Source of the DNA: Polyporus tsugae
Taxonomy: Eukaryota > Basidiomycota > Agaricomycetes > Polyporales > Polyporaceae
DNA length: 64,000 nt
Assembly (NCBI GenBank): GCA_024305745.1
Contig: JAHRBS010000014.1
Location: 1,805,501-1,869,500 of the forward strand
Direction: 5' to 3'
In this document: positions 48,687 to 60,364 of the stretch, one piece after another
Numbering within the stretch: position 1 is the stretch's first letter
Layout: every line of letters starts with the position of its first letter
Program-made: the position numbers and the translations under genes
Notes under the pieces: generated by a model
Database searches by the model: none
What the model was told of the DNA's origin: nothing
Seen by the model: only the letters and a program-made list of their open reading frames with translations

Positions 48687-50012
48687 ATGCGCAATGGATA
48701 CAAGGAAACACCATTCGACGAGCTCGAATGGTGGTTTGCCACCTTCAGGCAGGAAAAGAGTCTAGGCTCTCCAGAAGAAGCGGCCGTCATCCAAAACACA
48801 CTCGGGAAGCAAGTCATCGTCTTTGATCCCCAAAATGCGGTCAGGAACTTCAGGAAGCTGACACGAGACCCGACTTGGGGGGCGCGTCTGGCCCTCGCGT
48901 ACCATACCGTCATCCTGCGGCCCAGGAATAGGACGCAGCAGCACCTCCGAGGGCTGACTCAGGACAGCTTCTTCTGCTATGTCGCCGCAACGCTCCCGTA
49001 CATGCAGAACGTGAAGGAACTCGTCCTCCTCGACCCGAACGTCGACTGGTCCGCCACCACCACAAAGGATCTCTTCGAGGGCACGAATATGCTGCTCGAG
49101 ACGTTGTGGTGCGACTCGGAGGCGCTGCTCGCAAGATGCTGGGCGTCGCTCTACACGCGCGCCGTCGCCACACTGCAAGACTTCCGGGGATTCTGCGATC
49201 CGCACCAGCCGCCGCCGTCGCGAATAGCGCCACCGAGGACGCCGAACTTGAAATACCTCGAGACCTCCGCTCACTTTGCGTTCAGATTGCAGGCCCCTTG
49301 GAGGATTACTCACTTGTGCATACACGTCGAATGGAGTAGGGTGCCGTTAATCCTCAGGAAGATCTCGAACTTGCCAGGGCTTTCCGACCAGCTTCACTCG
49401 CTGAGGTTGAATTGCTACGCAAACACAGAACAGCACCCCGGCGTCGGAAACGGTACCACCACAGGCGTTACATCAGGCCCTCTCGCGGTGCAGTCGCCAC
49501 GAATGGTGTGCCAAAATCTGCACGCGCGGGTGTTGAACTATCTGGAAATCAAGGAGATCACACCGGTGAGTACCCTCACCAATCCACAGGAAGCGGACCT
49601 ACATACAATCGACGTCCACCAGTGCGACGGCGCCAGCGCAAAGGCTTTTCAAAGTGGCTTCGATGTTAACAATGGGACTAACACGCCATCTCTGCGACGG
49701 ATAGCCTGGCGGCCAGCCTGGAACGAGGCCCTCTCCAGACAACCTGGCGACAAGATCAAAGAATGCATCGACGCGATCTTCATGACGGTACTCACCGTAG
49801 ACTTCCTAGCAATTGCTCTCGACAGAAGAAACTCCGGCCCATGGCGCGTGTTCACCCGGGATCTTGATTCCGGGCGTATCGAGGATGCGGAGCGCAGGCA
49901 TGCGATCCATGAGCACTCATGGAAGGTGACGGAATCGGAGAACGAGAGAGCAAAGCGGTGGCACTGGCCACAGAGCTCTCAGATACATGCCCAAGAGTCA
50001 TTGATACCGTAG
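48687..50012 (+). CDS. F-box-like family protein with W-x-P-x-W module
   Basis: One frame is open throughout. The ATG at 48687 (MRNGYKETPFDELEWWFATF) is preferred, because the frame upstream begins with GTG. A 57-bp in-frame intron is likely at 49566-49622 (GTGAGT...CACCAG), since every relative in this window has a phase-0 intron at this point; spliced length is about 421 residues. The N-terminus lacks an obvious F-box. LRR-like strands include VKELVLLDPNVDW, LKYLETSAHFAF, ITHLCIHVEWSRV and LHSLRLNCYAN. The C-terminus has LNYLEIKEITP, then after the intron SLRRIAWRPAWNEAL and an end HSWKVTESENERAKRWHW. ITHLCIHVEW points to a specific relationship with the gene at 32124-33573. Confidence 0.7.
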   Translation: MRNGYKETPFDELEWWFATFRQEKSLGSPEEAAVIQNTLGKQVIVFDPQNAVRNFRKLTRDPTWGARLALAYHTVILRPRNRTQQHLRGLTQDSFFCYVAATLPYMQNVKELVLLDPNVDWSATTTKDLFEGTNMLLETLWCDSEALLARCWASLYTRAVATLQDFRGFCDPHQPPPSRIAPPRTPNLKYLETSAHFAFRLQAPWRITHLCIHVEWSRVPLILRKISNLPGLSDQLHSLRLNCYANTEQHPGVGNGTTTGVTSGPLAVQSPRMVCQNLHARVLNYLEIKEITPVSTLTNPQEADLHTIDVHQCDGASAKAFQSGFDVNNGTNTPSLRRIAWRPAWNEALSRQPGDKIKECIDAIFMTVLTVDFLAIALDRRNSGPWRVFTRDLDSGRIEDAERRHAIHEHSWKVTESENERAKRWHWPQSSQIHAQESLIP

Positions 50013-50557
50013 AATATCGCACCTATGATCTCTTCATTGGATGCATTATTTAACGGCCAGTGTCATCCTTTGAGGAGACGCGACGGTGTCCAAGTCGTGT
50101 TGACGAGTTTGATTCTTGCCGGGCTGAGCCTGGGCATCCGGGTATCGATCTAGAGGGAGCAAGCAGGGAATATGCAGCTGACAAGCTAGGTAGGTCGTTT
50201 TATGAGATAGCAAACTGCATTCGAGGACTGGGGACTGGGAAGAGAAACCGCAACGAAACCGCAAGCGCTTTGCCACTGTGCGCCACGTGGCCTGCCCTCT
50301 TCGGCAAGGCCCAAAAATCAAAGTGACTTCCACGACAAGCTGGGAACAGACAACATCGTCTTCACCGCCTGGCTCTTGTTAACAGTGTTCACATCCATAA
50401 CTTGACCCCTGTGCTGAAGAAGGATAAAACGAAACATGCGAGAGGCTAGAAGTTCGGGGAGCATAGGACTGCGAAAGCCTTGTCGAAATTCTTGTTGTAC
50501 CGGGGCTGCGTAACGTATCGTACACCTATAACGGCCGCTCCACCGCCCAATGATCGC
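50013..50557. other. Intergenic, convergent 3' flanks
   Basis: Lies between the 3' ends of the F-box-like gene (plus) and the aldo/keto reductase gene (minus). No supported ORF. Confidence 0.45.
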
Positions 50558-52388
50558 CTATGCGTGCCCGGCGATCTTGACAGGCTTGTAGGGCTCCTCC
50601 AAGTACTTGATCTCTTCGTCCGTCAGCTTGACGTCCAACGAGCCTTCACACACCCGTGAGCTTCGTCATCCGACGCGCCTAAACCGCGTCAGCACTCACC
50701 GAGGAGGTCCTCAAGGTTCTCGAGACTAGTGGTTCCGATAATGGGCGCGCTCACGCCGTCCTTCGCCATGCACCAAGCCAAGGAGATCTGGGCCATGCTC
50801 ACGCCCTTCTTCTTGGCCAGTTCCTCAATCCTGAGTGGGGACGAGGTGGATGAGATCGTACTGGATCGACGGAAGCAAAAGCTACATACCTGCTGGTCAG
50901 GGTCGGAAGGAAGCCGATATCGTAGATAGATTGGTAGCTGTGTCATGAAGAATGAGTCAGTGAAATGACTCTGAAGGCGAGAAAGGACTCCGGCACTCAC
51001 CCATCCGTCTTCTTACGGAGCGTAGCCTCCGCGTCGAAAGGGCGGCACAGCAGCCCGCGTCCGAGAGGCGACCAAGGGATAGACCCGACACCAAACATCT
51101 TTCGTCCGGGTTCAAAATAATGAGTTTACCGCCAGAGTCGCGCGAAGAGTGCGAAATCCGACCTTGAGCGTGGGCATCATTTCGCGCTCCTCCTCACGGT
51201 ACATGAGGCTGTAGTGGTTTTGCATGGAGACGAAGGGCGTGAGGTTGTGCGTGATCGCATAGTCTGGACCAGAAACGCATTCAGTGAAAACCGTCGTTAC
51301 GGGAATGAACGCGCATACGTACTTTGCATTGCGTGGACTACGAAACCGAACTCGGGTCAGTGAATACAAACAACATTCAGCTCGCTGAACGTACATTGGT
51401 AGGCCCAGCACGAACTCATGCCAATGTAACGCACGTAGCCGGCCTTCACAACGTCATGGAGGGCCTGCATCTGTTCAACCGGCACGCATACAGTCAGCAA
51501 AACGAGTGCATGGTTTCCGGAATGCTGTCGGGCACTTACCGTTTCCTCGATCGGGGTGTCATTGTCAAAGCGGTGGCCTGCAGAGCATCAGCTAAGGTTT
51601 CATATAAAACGCGCGTGTCGCTATCACTCACATTGCAGCAAGTCGATGTAGTCGACTTGGAGACGCTTGAGGCTTGCTTGCACGGAGTCGAAGATGTGCT
51701 AGGAGACATCGCAAATGTGAGGCAGAGAGGGAGAGCTCATTCCAGCGTGGTTGCGCACCTTGCGATTGAGGCCCTTTTGGTTGATGATCCCGATCTCCTC
51801 TGATGTCTTGCCAATCGCCCAGATGTTCGTGCCATAGTCTTTCGGGATAGGGCTGAAGAGCTGGATCGACGTTGCGTGTAAGGGTAAACCTTCACGATAA
51901 CGAACAAGTCAGCAGTACCCACCTTGGTCATGATGACGAGCTCTTCGCGCGGGAGGTTCAACTTCTTAATCGCGTTGCCCAGGATAATTTCGGAGAGACC
52001 GTTCGAGTAGACCTGGACGTCGTTCCAGTGTTCAGTTAAAGCAGGCAGCCGCGGACACAATGAAACCTTACATTTGCAGTGTCAAACGTCTGGATGCCGT
52101 GGTCATACCTGACGTGTGAAGTGTAGACGATCGTGCGTCAGCTCACCAGTGCGGCGCGGCAGATACATATCACTTACGCAAACTTGATATGCTTGATACC
52201 TTCCTCCTCAGGAAGCACCCAGTTCTGCCACTCCGACGAGCCGTACGACATGCAGCCCAGGATGATCTTCGAGACCTTCAACCCGGAGTTTCCGAGGCGG
52301 ACTATGACGTTACATCTGAGGTTTATGACCGCAAGACGTGGATGAGATGGTGCGATTACAACGTACCGTATTGCATTTTGGGAGCCAT
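50558..52388 (-). CDS. Aldo/keto reductase
   Basis: NAD(P)H-dependent oxidoreductase with the AKR (beta/alpha)8 fold, of the fungal group that includes Aad-type aryl-alcohol dehydrogenases. Many short exons join: MAPKMQYG (exon 52367-52388), VRLGNSGLKVSKIILGCMSY, YDHGIQTFDTAN with the catalytic Asp, VYSNGLSEIILGNAIKKLNL with the catalytic Tyr, and REELVIMTK with the catalytic Lys. QKGLNRKHIFDSVQASLKRL, VDYIDLLQCHRFDNDTPIEE and VRYIGMSSCWAYQF follow. Cofactor-binding ISLAWCMAKDGVSAPIIGTT and the end LDVKLTDEEIKYLEEPYKP complete it (stop at 50558). All four catalytic-tetrad neighbourhoods appear present; the His is in the LLQCHRFD segment. At least nine exons. Substrate not predictable from sequence. 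Confidence 0.85.
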
Positions 52389-53438
52389 GATGATTGTGCG
52401 CGTTTCAAGGAGCCGGAAGAGGTGGAGTGGTGTAAGGGTGTCGATGGGTAATGCGTAACCTGCTAAGGGCGTATATATATGGACTGTTAGTCAGCGCCTC
52501 CACAATGGATTCGGGGATGTGGACTTACGGGTGGAGCGATGTGAAGGGAAGGATCGTGCTGACTACAGTCGAAGCACCGCGAAGCCGAGCGGTCGAGAAA
52601 GTAATGTTGCAGTCACGGAGAGCCGGGCTCCATATGCATATCCCGACCGGAATCTTGGAGGGGCATATTGTATGGAACATATGACCGGTCATGGGAACGG
52701 TCGAAGAGCAATGCAATATTGGAGGGACAAACGCTCTCATGTGGCCTTCTATTTTCACATTACTTTTCACTTCTCAACATAACTAACGCACCTTTCCTCA
52801 GGAGAGCAATTTCCGGTCGGACCCATACCATAACTTGAATCTTCCGTGTCCAATGACAGTGTTCTAGACTCCGGATGTCATACCCGCGACGCGGACAACT
52901 CTTGCATGAGGCGGAGACGGCAGTAAGCATGGCTACACAACCTTTGAATGGGTTGTTTCTCACCTAGACCTCCGGAGACTAGGAAAAGGAAGTAAGGAAG
53001 CGCTTAAGCCTGTCAGGACCAGACCACTAAGCAAGGATCAATCGATCATAAGTCGCTTCCTAAAGGGTACTAACAACGAGTCAAGTTCCGGGCAGTTAAT
53101 AGTCCATCTAGTCGTGGGAGTCTGCATGATATGCGGGCGTCAAGCTCTTTGCAGTTTGCACAGGGCCGTCGACTGCTGTAATAGTAAACCAGCAAGCTCA
53201 GGCTGTAGGACAATTCGACCAGTCGCTGACAGCAACATCGTCACAAGTCCATGTAAGCAAGTTCAACGTCAATTCTCATGCTCGATGGACTCATAGTTGG
53301 ATCCCCGGTCGGGCAGATCCTGCCAGGCTGAAGCGCACGTTCAGTGCTGAAAGTTAAACGGTACCAGGACTCCTCGGTAGGTCCCATATGGGTCTTACGG
53401 GTTCTTGCATATAACCTTACTATCTATGCCAGCACATC
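52389..53438. other. Intergenic, no gene seen
   Basis: Shared upstream region of the divergent aldo/keto reductase and first HET-domain genes, about 1 kb. A tatatatat run (about 52473) lies 85 bp upstream of the reductase start. No supported ORF. Confidence 0.45.
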
Positions 53439-55245
53439 ATGTGGCTCCTCAGCACTGATCGTGCCGAATTGCATGTCTTCGTCTCCCCTGAGGACGTTCC
53501 CGATGGCTATGCCATCCTTTCTCACGTCTGGGATAAGGAGGAGCAGTCCTTCCAAGACCTCCGTGCATTGCAAAAGGAATGCGCTGCCGACGGATCGAAT
53601 CCTCGCGACAAGGCGTCCGAAAAGATCCGGCGGTGCTGTGAGGTCGCGGAGAGCCACGGATTCCGATGGATCTGGAACGACACCTGCTGCATCGACAAGG
53701 CCAGCAGCGCCGAACTCTCCGAAGCTATCAACTCGATGTATCGGTATTACGCCCTCGCGAAGGTCTGCTTTGCCTACCTTGGAGACGTCTCTATGCTGTA
53801 CGAGTTCGATGAAAGCCGATGGCACCAACGGGGCTGGACGCTGCAGGAGCTTCTCGCGCCGAGACTCGTCGTATTCATGTCGCGAGAATGGAAGGTCCTC
53901 GGAACCAAGTTCAAGCTTTCATCTGTCCTACAGCAAGTCACAGGCATCCCTGAAGCTGTATTGAGGCACGAGATGAGACCGGCCGATCTGAGCATCGCGG
54001 TCCGTATGGGCTTCGCAGCTAGTCGCATCACAACTCGGCCCGAGGATAGGGCGTACAGCCTCATGGGGTTGTTCGACGTGAACATCACCACTCTCTACGG
54101 CGAAGGCGGCGAGCGGGCTTTTCGACGACTCCAGGAGGAGATCATAAAGCACTCCCCCGATACCACACTGTTTGCATGGGGCGCCGCGTTGGACGCGCAC
54201 AGGCTTGGCACTCCGCCCAAGCTTGAGCACCCCTCTCACGCAGATCATCATAGTCTTCTTTTCGCATCCTCACCCTCCGACTTTGACTTACATCAGGATG
54301 TCCGCTTCAAGTCGTACAGACTCGACGAGGCCCCTCTCCTTGATATGGATGTGAGTGCTCACCGATGTCTTGTTCACGTTCTGGTGTGTTCTGATTGGCT
54401 CAACGTGATAGGATGAGCATTGGTTGGACCTCGCCGCGCATGTCCCCACGTTCTCCCTCACACCCTATGGGATTCGAGCTCGCATCTTCATCATCAATTG
54501 GAGGGGTCTTATCGTGGCTCTCCTCGGCTGGTACGAAGGAGAGCACCGTTGTGGACTGATCCTCAATCCATGTGAACACCCTGTCGACCCTCAGCACCAG
54601 CTATTCGACATCAGCGTAGATGTGGATGTCTATCTAAGCAAGACCGTATTCCGCCTGATAATCTTCAATGAAGACGACCATACCCCCATTATTTCCGCCG
54701 GATGGAGAGACGTGTATCTCGCGCACCGGCCCCCATCCGGCAGTTGGGAGTGCTTGTCTGTACCTGACCCTTGGCGCACCATCCAATTTTCAGAACTCGA
54801 TCTCGAGACCCCCTTCTGTTTTTCCCAAGAACGCACGAGGGGTTTTGTCATGACGGATGCTCGCCGCGGTAGTCCCATACTTGGGGCAAGGCCCCTCTCA
54901 TCGTGGACTGGAGCTGAGCCATTGGTCCTCTCATTCGAGCATCGCGGGTCACGGCGCCACACATGTTTCACCATCTGCGTCGGGAGATGCACCAACCGGG
55001 CTATCGGGTTCTCAGCCGAAAACCTTGGCCCACATTGGATGACAATTGCATTGAAGGATTCTGCGCGTGCAGGGGAGCACTCCTGCTCGACAGATCACGT
55101 ACATATTCCCGACAGGCAGCCGATCACATGGAGGAAGTACGGGCTTCGGAGTATCGGCGTCTTCAGCGAATCTCTTTATGTTGGGTTTGAGCAGTGCAGC
55201 TTTAACTCGGAGAGGTTGATTGTCACTCTTGTGGACCACATCTAG
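53439..55245 (+). CDS. HET-domain protein (first copy)
   Basis: Heterokaryon-incompatibility (HET) domain protein; in ascomycetes such proteins trigger cell death on fusion of unlike strains, whereas in basidiomycetes the role is mostly unknown. Exons 53439-54350 and 54412-55245 (intron 61 bp) join in phase to give 581 residues. HET-domain motifs stand in order: MWLLSTDRAELHVF, GYAILSHVWDKEEQSF (about residues 25-40), WIWNDTCCIDKASSAELSEA, MYRYYALAKVCFAYLGDV, WHQRGWTLQELLAPRLVVFM, then RPEDRAYSLMGLFDVNITTL with GEGGERAFRRLQEEI. The C-terminal 320 residues form a beta-rich region of unknown function with no NACHT, WD40 or ankyrin repeats. A paralogue with the same layout starts at 57947. Confidence 0.9.
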
Positions 55246-56330
55246 TTTATTTAACAAACAACTGTCTTAGGTTCACCAATCCTCCTTGGAGGTTCGCAGA
55301 CACTTTGTAGTAAATACACATGATTCCTGCCAGCAAGGAAATATATAGAGAGCCATTGAGCTGCGTCGAGACGACTCCATTGGCTATGCCTCCTCAGCTC
55401 CCGCTCCTGGTCCCGCCCGTCCACGTACACCATCCACGACGCGTAGTATCAGTTCACGCACGAGATTACCTCGTCCCGCGCGTTCCCGAGCGCATTCAGC
55501 AGCCACTGGCAGCAGCCTGAGTGGGGTGCCACTTGCATGCGGGCACAAGCATCCGCAGGAACATCTGGTCCGCAATGCGTGCGCGCGCCTGCGCCATCTT
55601 CGTCCGCCCGACAAAGTACCGCCCGAGGTACTCCAGGGCGAGCGTCCTCGCGGACGAGGCCTTCGACGATCTCCGCTCAGAGCGTGCGGCGGTCCATGAG
55701 CGCAGTGGGGAACACCGGGGTGGTTCGTGAGCCCTGTGATATATTGACGACCGGCGCGATGGAGTGCACCGGCCGCCGAAAGGAGGGTGCGGCGCATACA
55801 AAGTTGGACGGAAACCGGGTGTCTAAGTCATCAGTAGAGTATTTTGGGGGAAAAAATCCGTGTTGGGCTGGACGAGCCTGAGGCGACCGACTTGGTATGG
55901 TACTTGTGCCCGAGGCGGACGCATACCGAGACTTTGTTGAAGGGTGGGTCGTGTGGGCCGGTGCTATCGGCGCGTCAGCATGCGAGGGCACGGTAAATAT
56001 CACATAGTAAGTACACACCCGTATCGTCATTGTCATCATCTCTGCCTTGAAGACCCGCAGGAAGTGGTTTCGGGAACCTAAGACGACGCGTGACGGTGGG
56101 CACCGTTCCGAAGCCCGTTTCCGGGCCATGGCGCTCTCAGTGCACCCAGTCCTTGGCAGACTGCGGTAATGAGAGGATGTCCTTGAACATCGAAGAGTGT
56201 GTGATGGGCGGACCCTGGAAGACCCGAATCTGAGTATTCTGAGCGGTCGACGGGGATCAAGTCGCCATCCTCAAACCAAAACTCTTCGTACGCTGGCGGC
56301 GAGATGGAATGACGAAGCAGATGCAGGCCG
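55246..56330 (-). pseudogene. Broken BTB/POZ-domain gene
   Basis: Read on the minus strand, pieces of a basidiomycete BTB-domain protein appear in the right order but in changing frames. EEFWFEDGDLIPVDRSE (56237-56287) is strand 1 of the BTB fold. HSSMFKDILSLPQSAKDW (56143-56196) follows in another frame and hits a stop at about 56137. RNHFLRVFKAE is near 56050. VRLGHKYHTKSVASGS (about 55874-55922) is the usual BTB exit helix. VGRTKMAQARARIADQMF (about 55555-55610) resembles the family's C-terminal part. No splice sites explain all the frame changes, and I see no intact start. Intact relatives bind cullin-3 or dimerise; this copy is probably dead. Confidence 0.55.
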
Positions 56331-57946
56331 GACTTATTTCATCTTCTGGTATCTGAACGACTCAGATGTGTCAGACTCGATATTTGAGGGTTAAGATGGC
56401 TAGCTTACCACGACGGTTGGTCGATGGACGGTGGTTAGAAGTAGAGAGACTGACGAGTCGGAGCCCCAGTTCAAGTTAGCGCCAGATAGCGCCGAGTCAC
56501 AGGCTGTGGGGAGGACTTGGGTTTCAATTAACTCAGGTTATCTTCGGACTTGGTATGGCCATGGTCACGATGTTCACTACGCATGTTTTGGTCCTTCAAG
56601 GAACATTGCCGCAGGCCAGGCCGCGCTGTGCGGCAGAGCGGCAGACCTGGATCCGGGCCACGGGCGTTAGAGCGGCACAGCGTGACATGCTCAGACTCAA
56701 GCTCTTTTCCTGGCTTGCGTCGTCAACGACCTCACCTTGCACAAAAGCCTCGACCGACAACGCAAGGTTCGAAGTCGTGAACCTGATCCCTCTCCCCACT
56801 TACTTACCTTGCATCCTTTACCAGCCAGGACACCGGCCCACGACAAGGACATGCTGGCACTGGCAGTCCCACGGAGCTCACCGGGTTCATTCAAGTACCG
56901 GCGCGCAAGGAGGGACTCAGAGGCGAGGCTCTTGCACGCCGCGGACGTCAATATGGTGTACAACCGACGTGAGTTACTTACGGGCGGCGAACCACGTCGA
57001 TGCGGATAAGTACAGGAAGCGTTGGTTGGGTTTATGCAAGTTGAAGGTGCGTTCTCCCTCTTTTGTTGTGACGACTGTTTCTTGAAATGTACTCAGACTG
57101 AGGAAGGACGCGTGGTCGTTCATTGGCAAACGCACGATGCGATTCCTTTTACCCACCACCTGCAAGAATGAACTCAATATATGCGCCCATGAGTCATCGG
57201 ACTTTGTGAGCCTTAGGATGTCACTTTCCCAAGGCAGTGCCTGTCCGCTCCAACAAGCCAACGGCCAGATTCCGCCGTCTAATTTGGAAGGACAGCCTGC
57301 GTGGATCGTACGTTGTATGCTTCCCTGTATGACGTAATTCGAGGGCTCATGCCAATGCCTTCCTTCACAGCCTCATGCAGTGTGCATGGCGCCACCCCGA
57401 GGAACGCCCATCCGGTCTCGATGCTACCAGATTGCTCTGTGGTCCCCTCTTCGGGGGAGGGACTTTATTATGATTACGTTCGAAGTGTCGATGCAGCACA
57501 CTCGTGACGACCCACTTTACAATCCAAGTTCAGTCGAATGACAGTGCAAGTTGTGAAGCCATCCGTATCTGATGATATTCGTAGCGTGAACCCAATTGGG
57601 AGCGCAATCCCCTGTACAGGTTACGGCACTAAGCGGTGAGTTCCAATTACTCGATGTCAATGCAGTCTATCAGAACGCGCCTGAAGGAAGCCTTCTTCAC
57701 ATTATCGCTGCGAAAGCTGGGACGTCTTTCACACGCGCTGAGCCTTTAGCGATGGCGGAGATTTATCCCCACTGCCACCTACCCTAGTACAAGGTATGTT
57801 TATATCTACCTCAGCGTACCTGTCGACTGGTTCTTCAGGCCTCTTGGTAGCTTCCCTCTCCTGCATTCGCGCATATATCAAGGTACATCCTTCCTGTTCA
57901 TGATTTCAACGCACCTGTATTGACGTTATCGCAAGCAGTCTCACGG
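56331..57946. other. Unassigned stretch between BTB relic and second HET gene
   Basis: Several medium ORFs with coding-like composition lie on both strands (minus 56596-56963 and 56974-57261; plus 56555-57085), but none has a recognisable domain or can be joined convincingly. The last 200 bp are the upstream region of the HET gene at 57947. Confidence 0.3.
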
Positions 57947-60096
57947 ATGTGGTTTCTCAGTACCTGCAGGGCAAAGCTCCGCCAGTTCGTCGCCCCCGAA
58001 AGCGTGCCCGGGGGCTACGCCATCCTCTCTCACGTCTGGGACGAAAGCGAGCAATCCTTCCACGAGCTCCGCAAGCTCGAGGCAGACTGCAAGGCCCAGG
58101 GCGCGAACCCTCGCGATCTTGCGTCGCCAAAGATCCGACGCTGCTGCGAACTTGCGGAGCGCCACGGATACCAATGGCTCTGGGCAGACATGTGCTGCAT
58201 CGACAAGACGAGCAGCGCCGAGCTGTCCGAGGCAATCAACTCCATGTTCCGTTACTACTCCCTCGCGGACGTGTGCTATGCATACCTGCGCGACGTCCCC
58301 TCCGACGACCGCCTGCACGAGCCCGGCTCGGCGTTCCGGCGGAGCGTGTGGCACTCGCGCGGGTGGACACTGCAGGAGCTGCTCGCGCCCAAGTTCGTCA
58401 TCTTCCTCTCGCGGGACTGGGTCCCGATCGGCTCCAAGGCGGACCTCGCGCCGCTCCTGCAGGAGATCACGAGGATACCCCGGGGCGTGCTGACGTTCAA
58501 AAAGGCTATGGCGCAGTTCAGCGTCGCGCAGCGCATGTCCTGGGCGGCGGAGCGTGAGACGACGCGGTCGGAGGACCAGGCGTACTGCCTCATGGGCATA
58601 TTCGGGATCAACATGGCGACCCTGTATGGCGAGGGCCCTCGGGCGTTCCGTAGGCTGCAGGAGGAGATCATGAAGCACACCCCCGACACATCTCTATTCG
58701 CTTGGGGTTCTTGCGCGGAGGAGGGCGAGCGTGACCCACAGCTGGTTAATTTTGGTCACGGGCATGCCCATCACGATCTCATGCATCTGTTCGCCACCTC
58801 CCCGTCTGCATTTCGGGACTGCAGGGATGTGCGGTTCACATCCCCTTCTATCAGGTCTAGGACACGCTCGCGCTCTGTGAGTCATTACCACCTTGTGATG
58901 CAAGTGTTTGCTGACAATCACCCTGTACGCTTACGTTCCACCTCTATCGCCGGCAGCCTGAGAGCTTGGAGCCATTTCTGGGCGGAGATTTGGTTGGCAG
59001 CTTTACATTCACCGTCACCGCCAACGGCGTCCTTGCTCGCATTCCCGTGATAGAAGAGGGCTCGCACACCGTTGCACTGCTGGGCCTGTCGCGAAATGAC
59101 ATCCGGCTTGGACTTCTCCTTCAGCGCTGTCCTCTCTCTGTCGACGAGGACTATCCCGTCTACGACATCGGTGGTCATTTGTCGCTTCGCGGCACGCGCT
59201 CCGCGTTCTGTCGCCTGGTCGTACTCGGAAATGTATTCGGAAACCTCCAACTGTTAGACAAACCAGTCGCTGCGGAGTGGAGACAGGTGTATCTCGCCAC
59301 CCAGCCTCCGCACGAGACCGCCATCGCCGTCCCTCCGCCGGTCCTCCTCACCAGCGGTCTCCAGACGCCATTTCGCGTCCTCGATCGGCACTTGGGGGAG
59401 CTACGAACGCGACATCGGCTCATCGTCGAGTCGGCGGAACCGCAGTCCCTGCCCTGGACCGGGTCGCCGCCGGCCAGAATAACCTTCAGATTCGACCACC
59501 GCAACACCGTCCACGCTCGCCACTTCCGCAACACAGTGATTGTGCAATTGGGGCGCTGCGATAAAGCCTCCGCCCACTCCCCCAAGTCCTCGCAGCGCCA
59601 GCTTGACGGCAGGGATTCAAGGCCGCACTGGGCCAACGTCCGCTTCGAGATGGACCCCATGATCGCTATCACGCTCGCAGCTTGGGAGAATCCCCTTTGG
59701 CCACCAGATACCGACTCCTTCCCATCGCACTCGCACTCTTCCTTCTTGAACCCTGAGCACGACTGCCCGGGCGATCACATCTGCGAGTGGGACGGGCGCA
59801 GGAACACGTTCGTCGACGGGACCTACATGGGTTCGATGCTCAGCGAACGGGACTTCGACCGTGCTATCACGCTCTCTTTCACCCCGTGCCCCATCAATCC
59901 CAAGGACGCGCTGATCGTAAATATATCAGAACCGCGGCCTGAGGATCTCACCAATGCAACCGTGGTGTGGATTAAACATCGCACGGGCAGTACGAGTACA
60001 TCAAGCGATGGTTCGGATTCTAGTGGAGAATGGACCGGGCCTGTGTACGTCGCAATTCTTTCCGTCTTCTTGGAAGTGAAAGCTGACTCGACCTGA
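57947..60096 (+). CDS. HET-domain protein (second copy)
   Basis: Paralogue of the gene at 53439-55245. Exons 57947-58876 and 58957-60096 (intron 80 bp) join in phase 0 to give 689 residues. The start MWFLSTCRAKLRQF at 57947 is preferred to the upstream ATG at 57920 because it aligns with MWLLSTDRAELHVF of the first copy. HET motifs: GYAILSHVWDESEQSF, WLWADMCCIDKTSSAELSEA, MFRYYSLADVCYAYLRDV, WHSRGWTLQELLAPKFVIFL, EDQAYCLMGIFGINMATLYG. The C-terminal region is longer than in the first copy, with a His/Ser-rich stretch (SFPSHSHSSFLNPEHD), and ends GPVYVAILSVFLEVKADST. Exon 1 is markedly GC-rich at third codon positions. Probably an allorecognition or stress-type receptor; the basis is the family only. 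Confidence 0.9.
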
Positions 60097-60364
60097 CATC
60101 TATAGTAGATCACTGACACTTTAGCGGCAAATGCGGGAAGTAGCCGTGGATATTAATACAGCATCGTCGATATCTATTACGGACCGAGATCTTGCGTTCT
60201 CGACGTAGTGGGGACAGACCGATATTCGTGCAGAGATATCCAACGTCTGTGCATGCTTTCCAACCGATACGGCACCGAGTATTGCACAAAAATGTCCAAC
60301 CCGAATATGATACACACTGATTTGTTCACTCTATACGTCAACTGCACAACGACAACAACACCGT
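60097..60364. other. Intergenic, convergent 3' flanks
   Basis: AT-richer spacer of 268 bp between the 3' ends of the second HET gene and glycogen phosphorylase. No ORF supported. Confidence 0.4.

Noticed and set aside
49566..49589. A 24-bp GTGAGT...CCACAG segment as an intron in the 48687 gene
   Set aside because: Too short to be spliced. The 57-bp choice ending at 49622 keeps phase and matches the intron position of the relatives.
41714..52388. Phospholipase B, F-box genes and aldo/keto reductase as a secondary-metabolite cluster
   Set aside because: No core enzyme (polyketide synthase, NRPS, terpene synthase) and no P450 or transporter is present; the genes are separated by unrelated ones.
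57941..58678. 245-codon minus-strand ORF opposite the second HET gene
   Set aside because: Shadow of the very GC-rich HET exon, which has all HET motifs in order on the plus strand.
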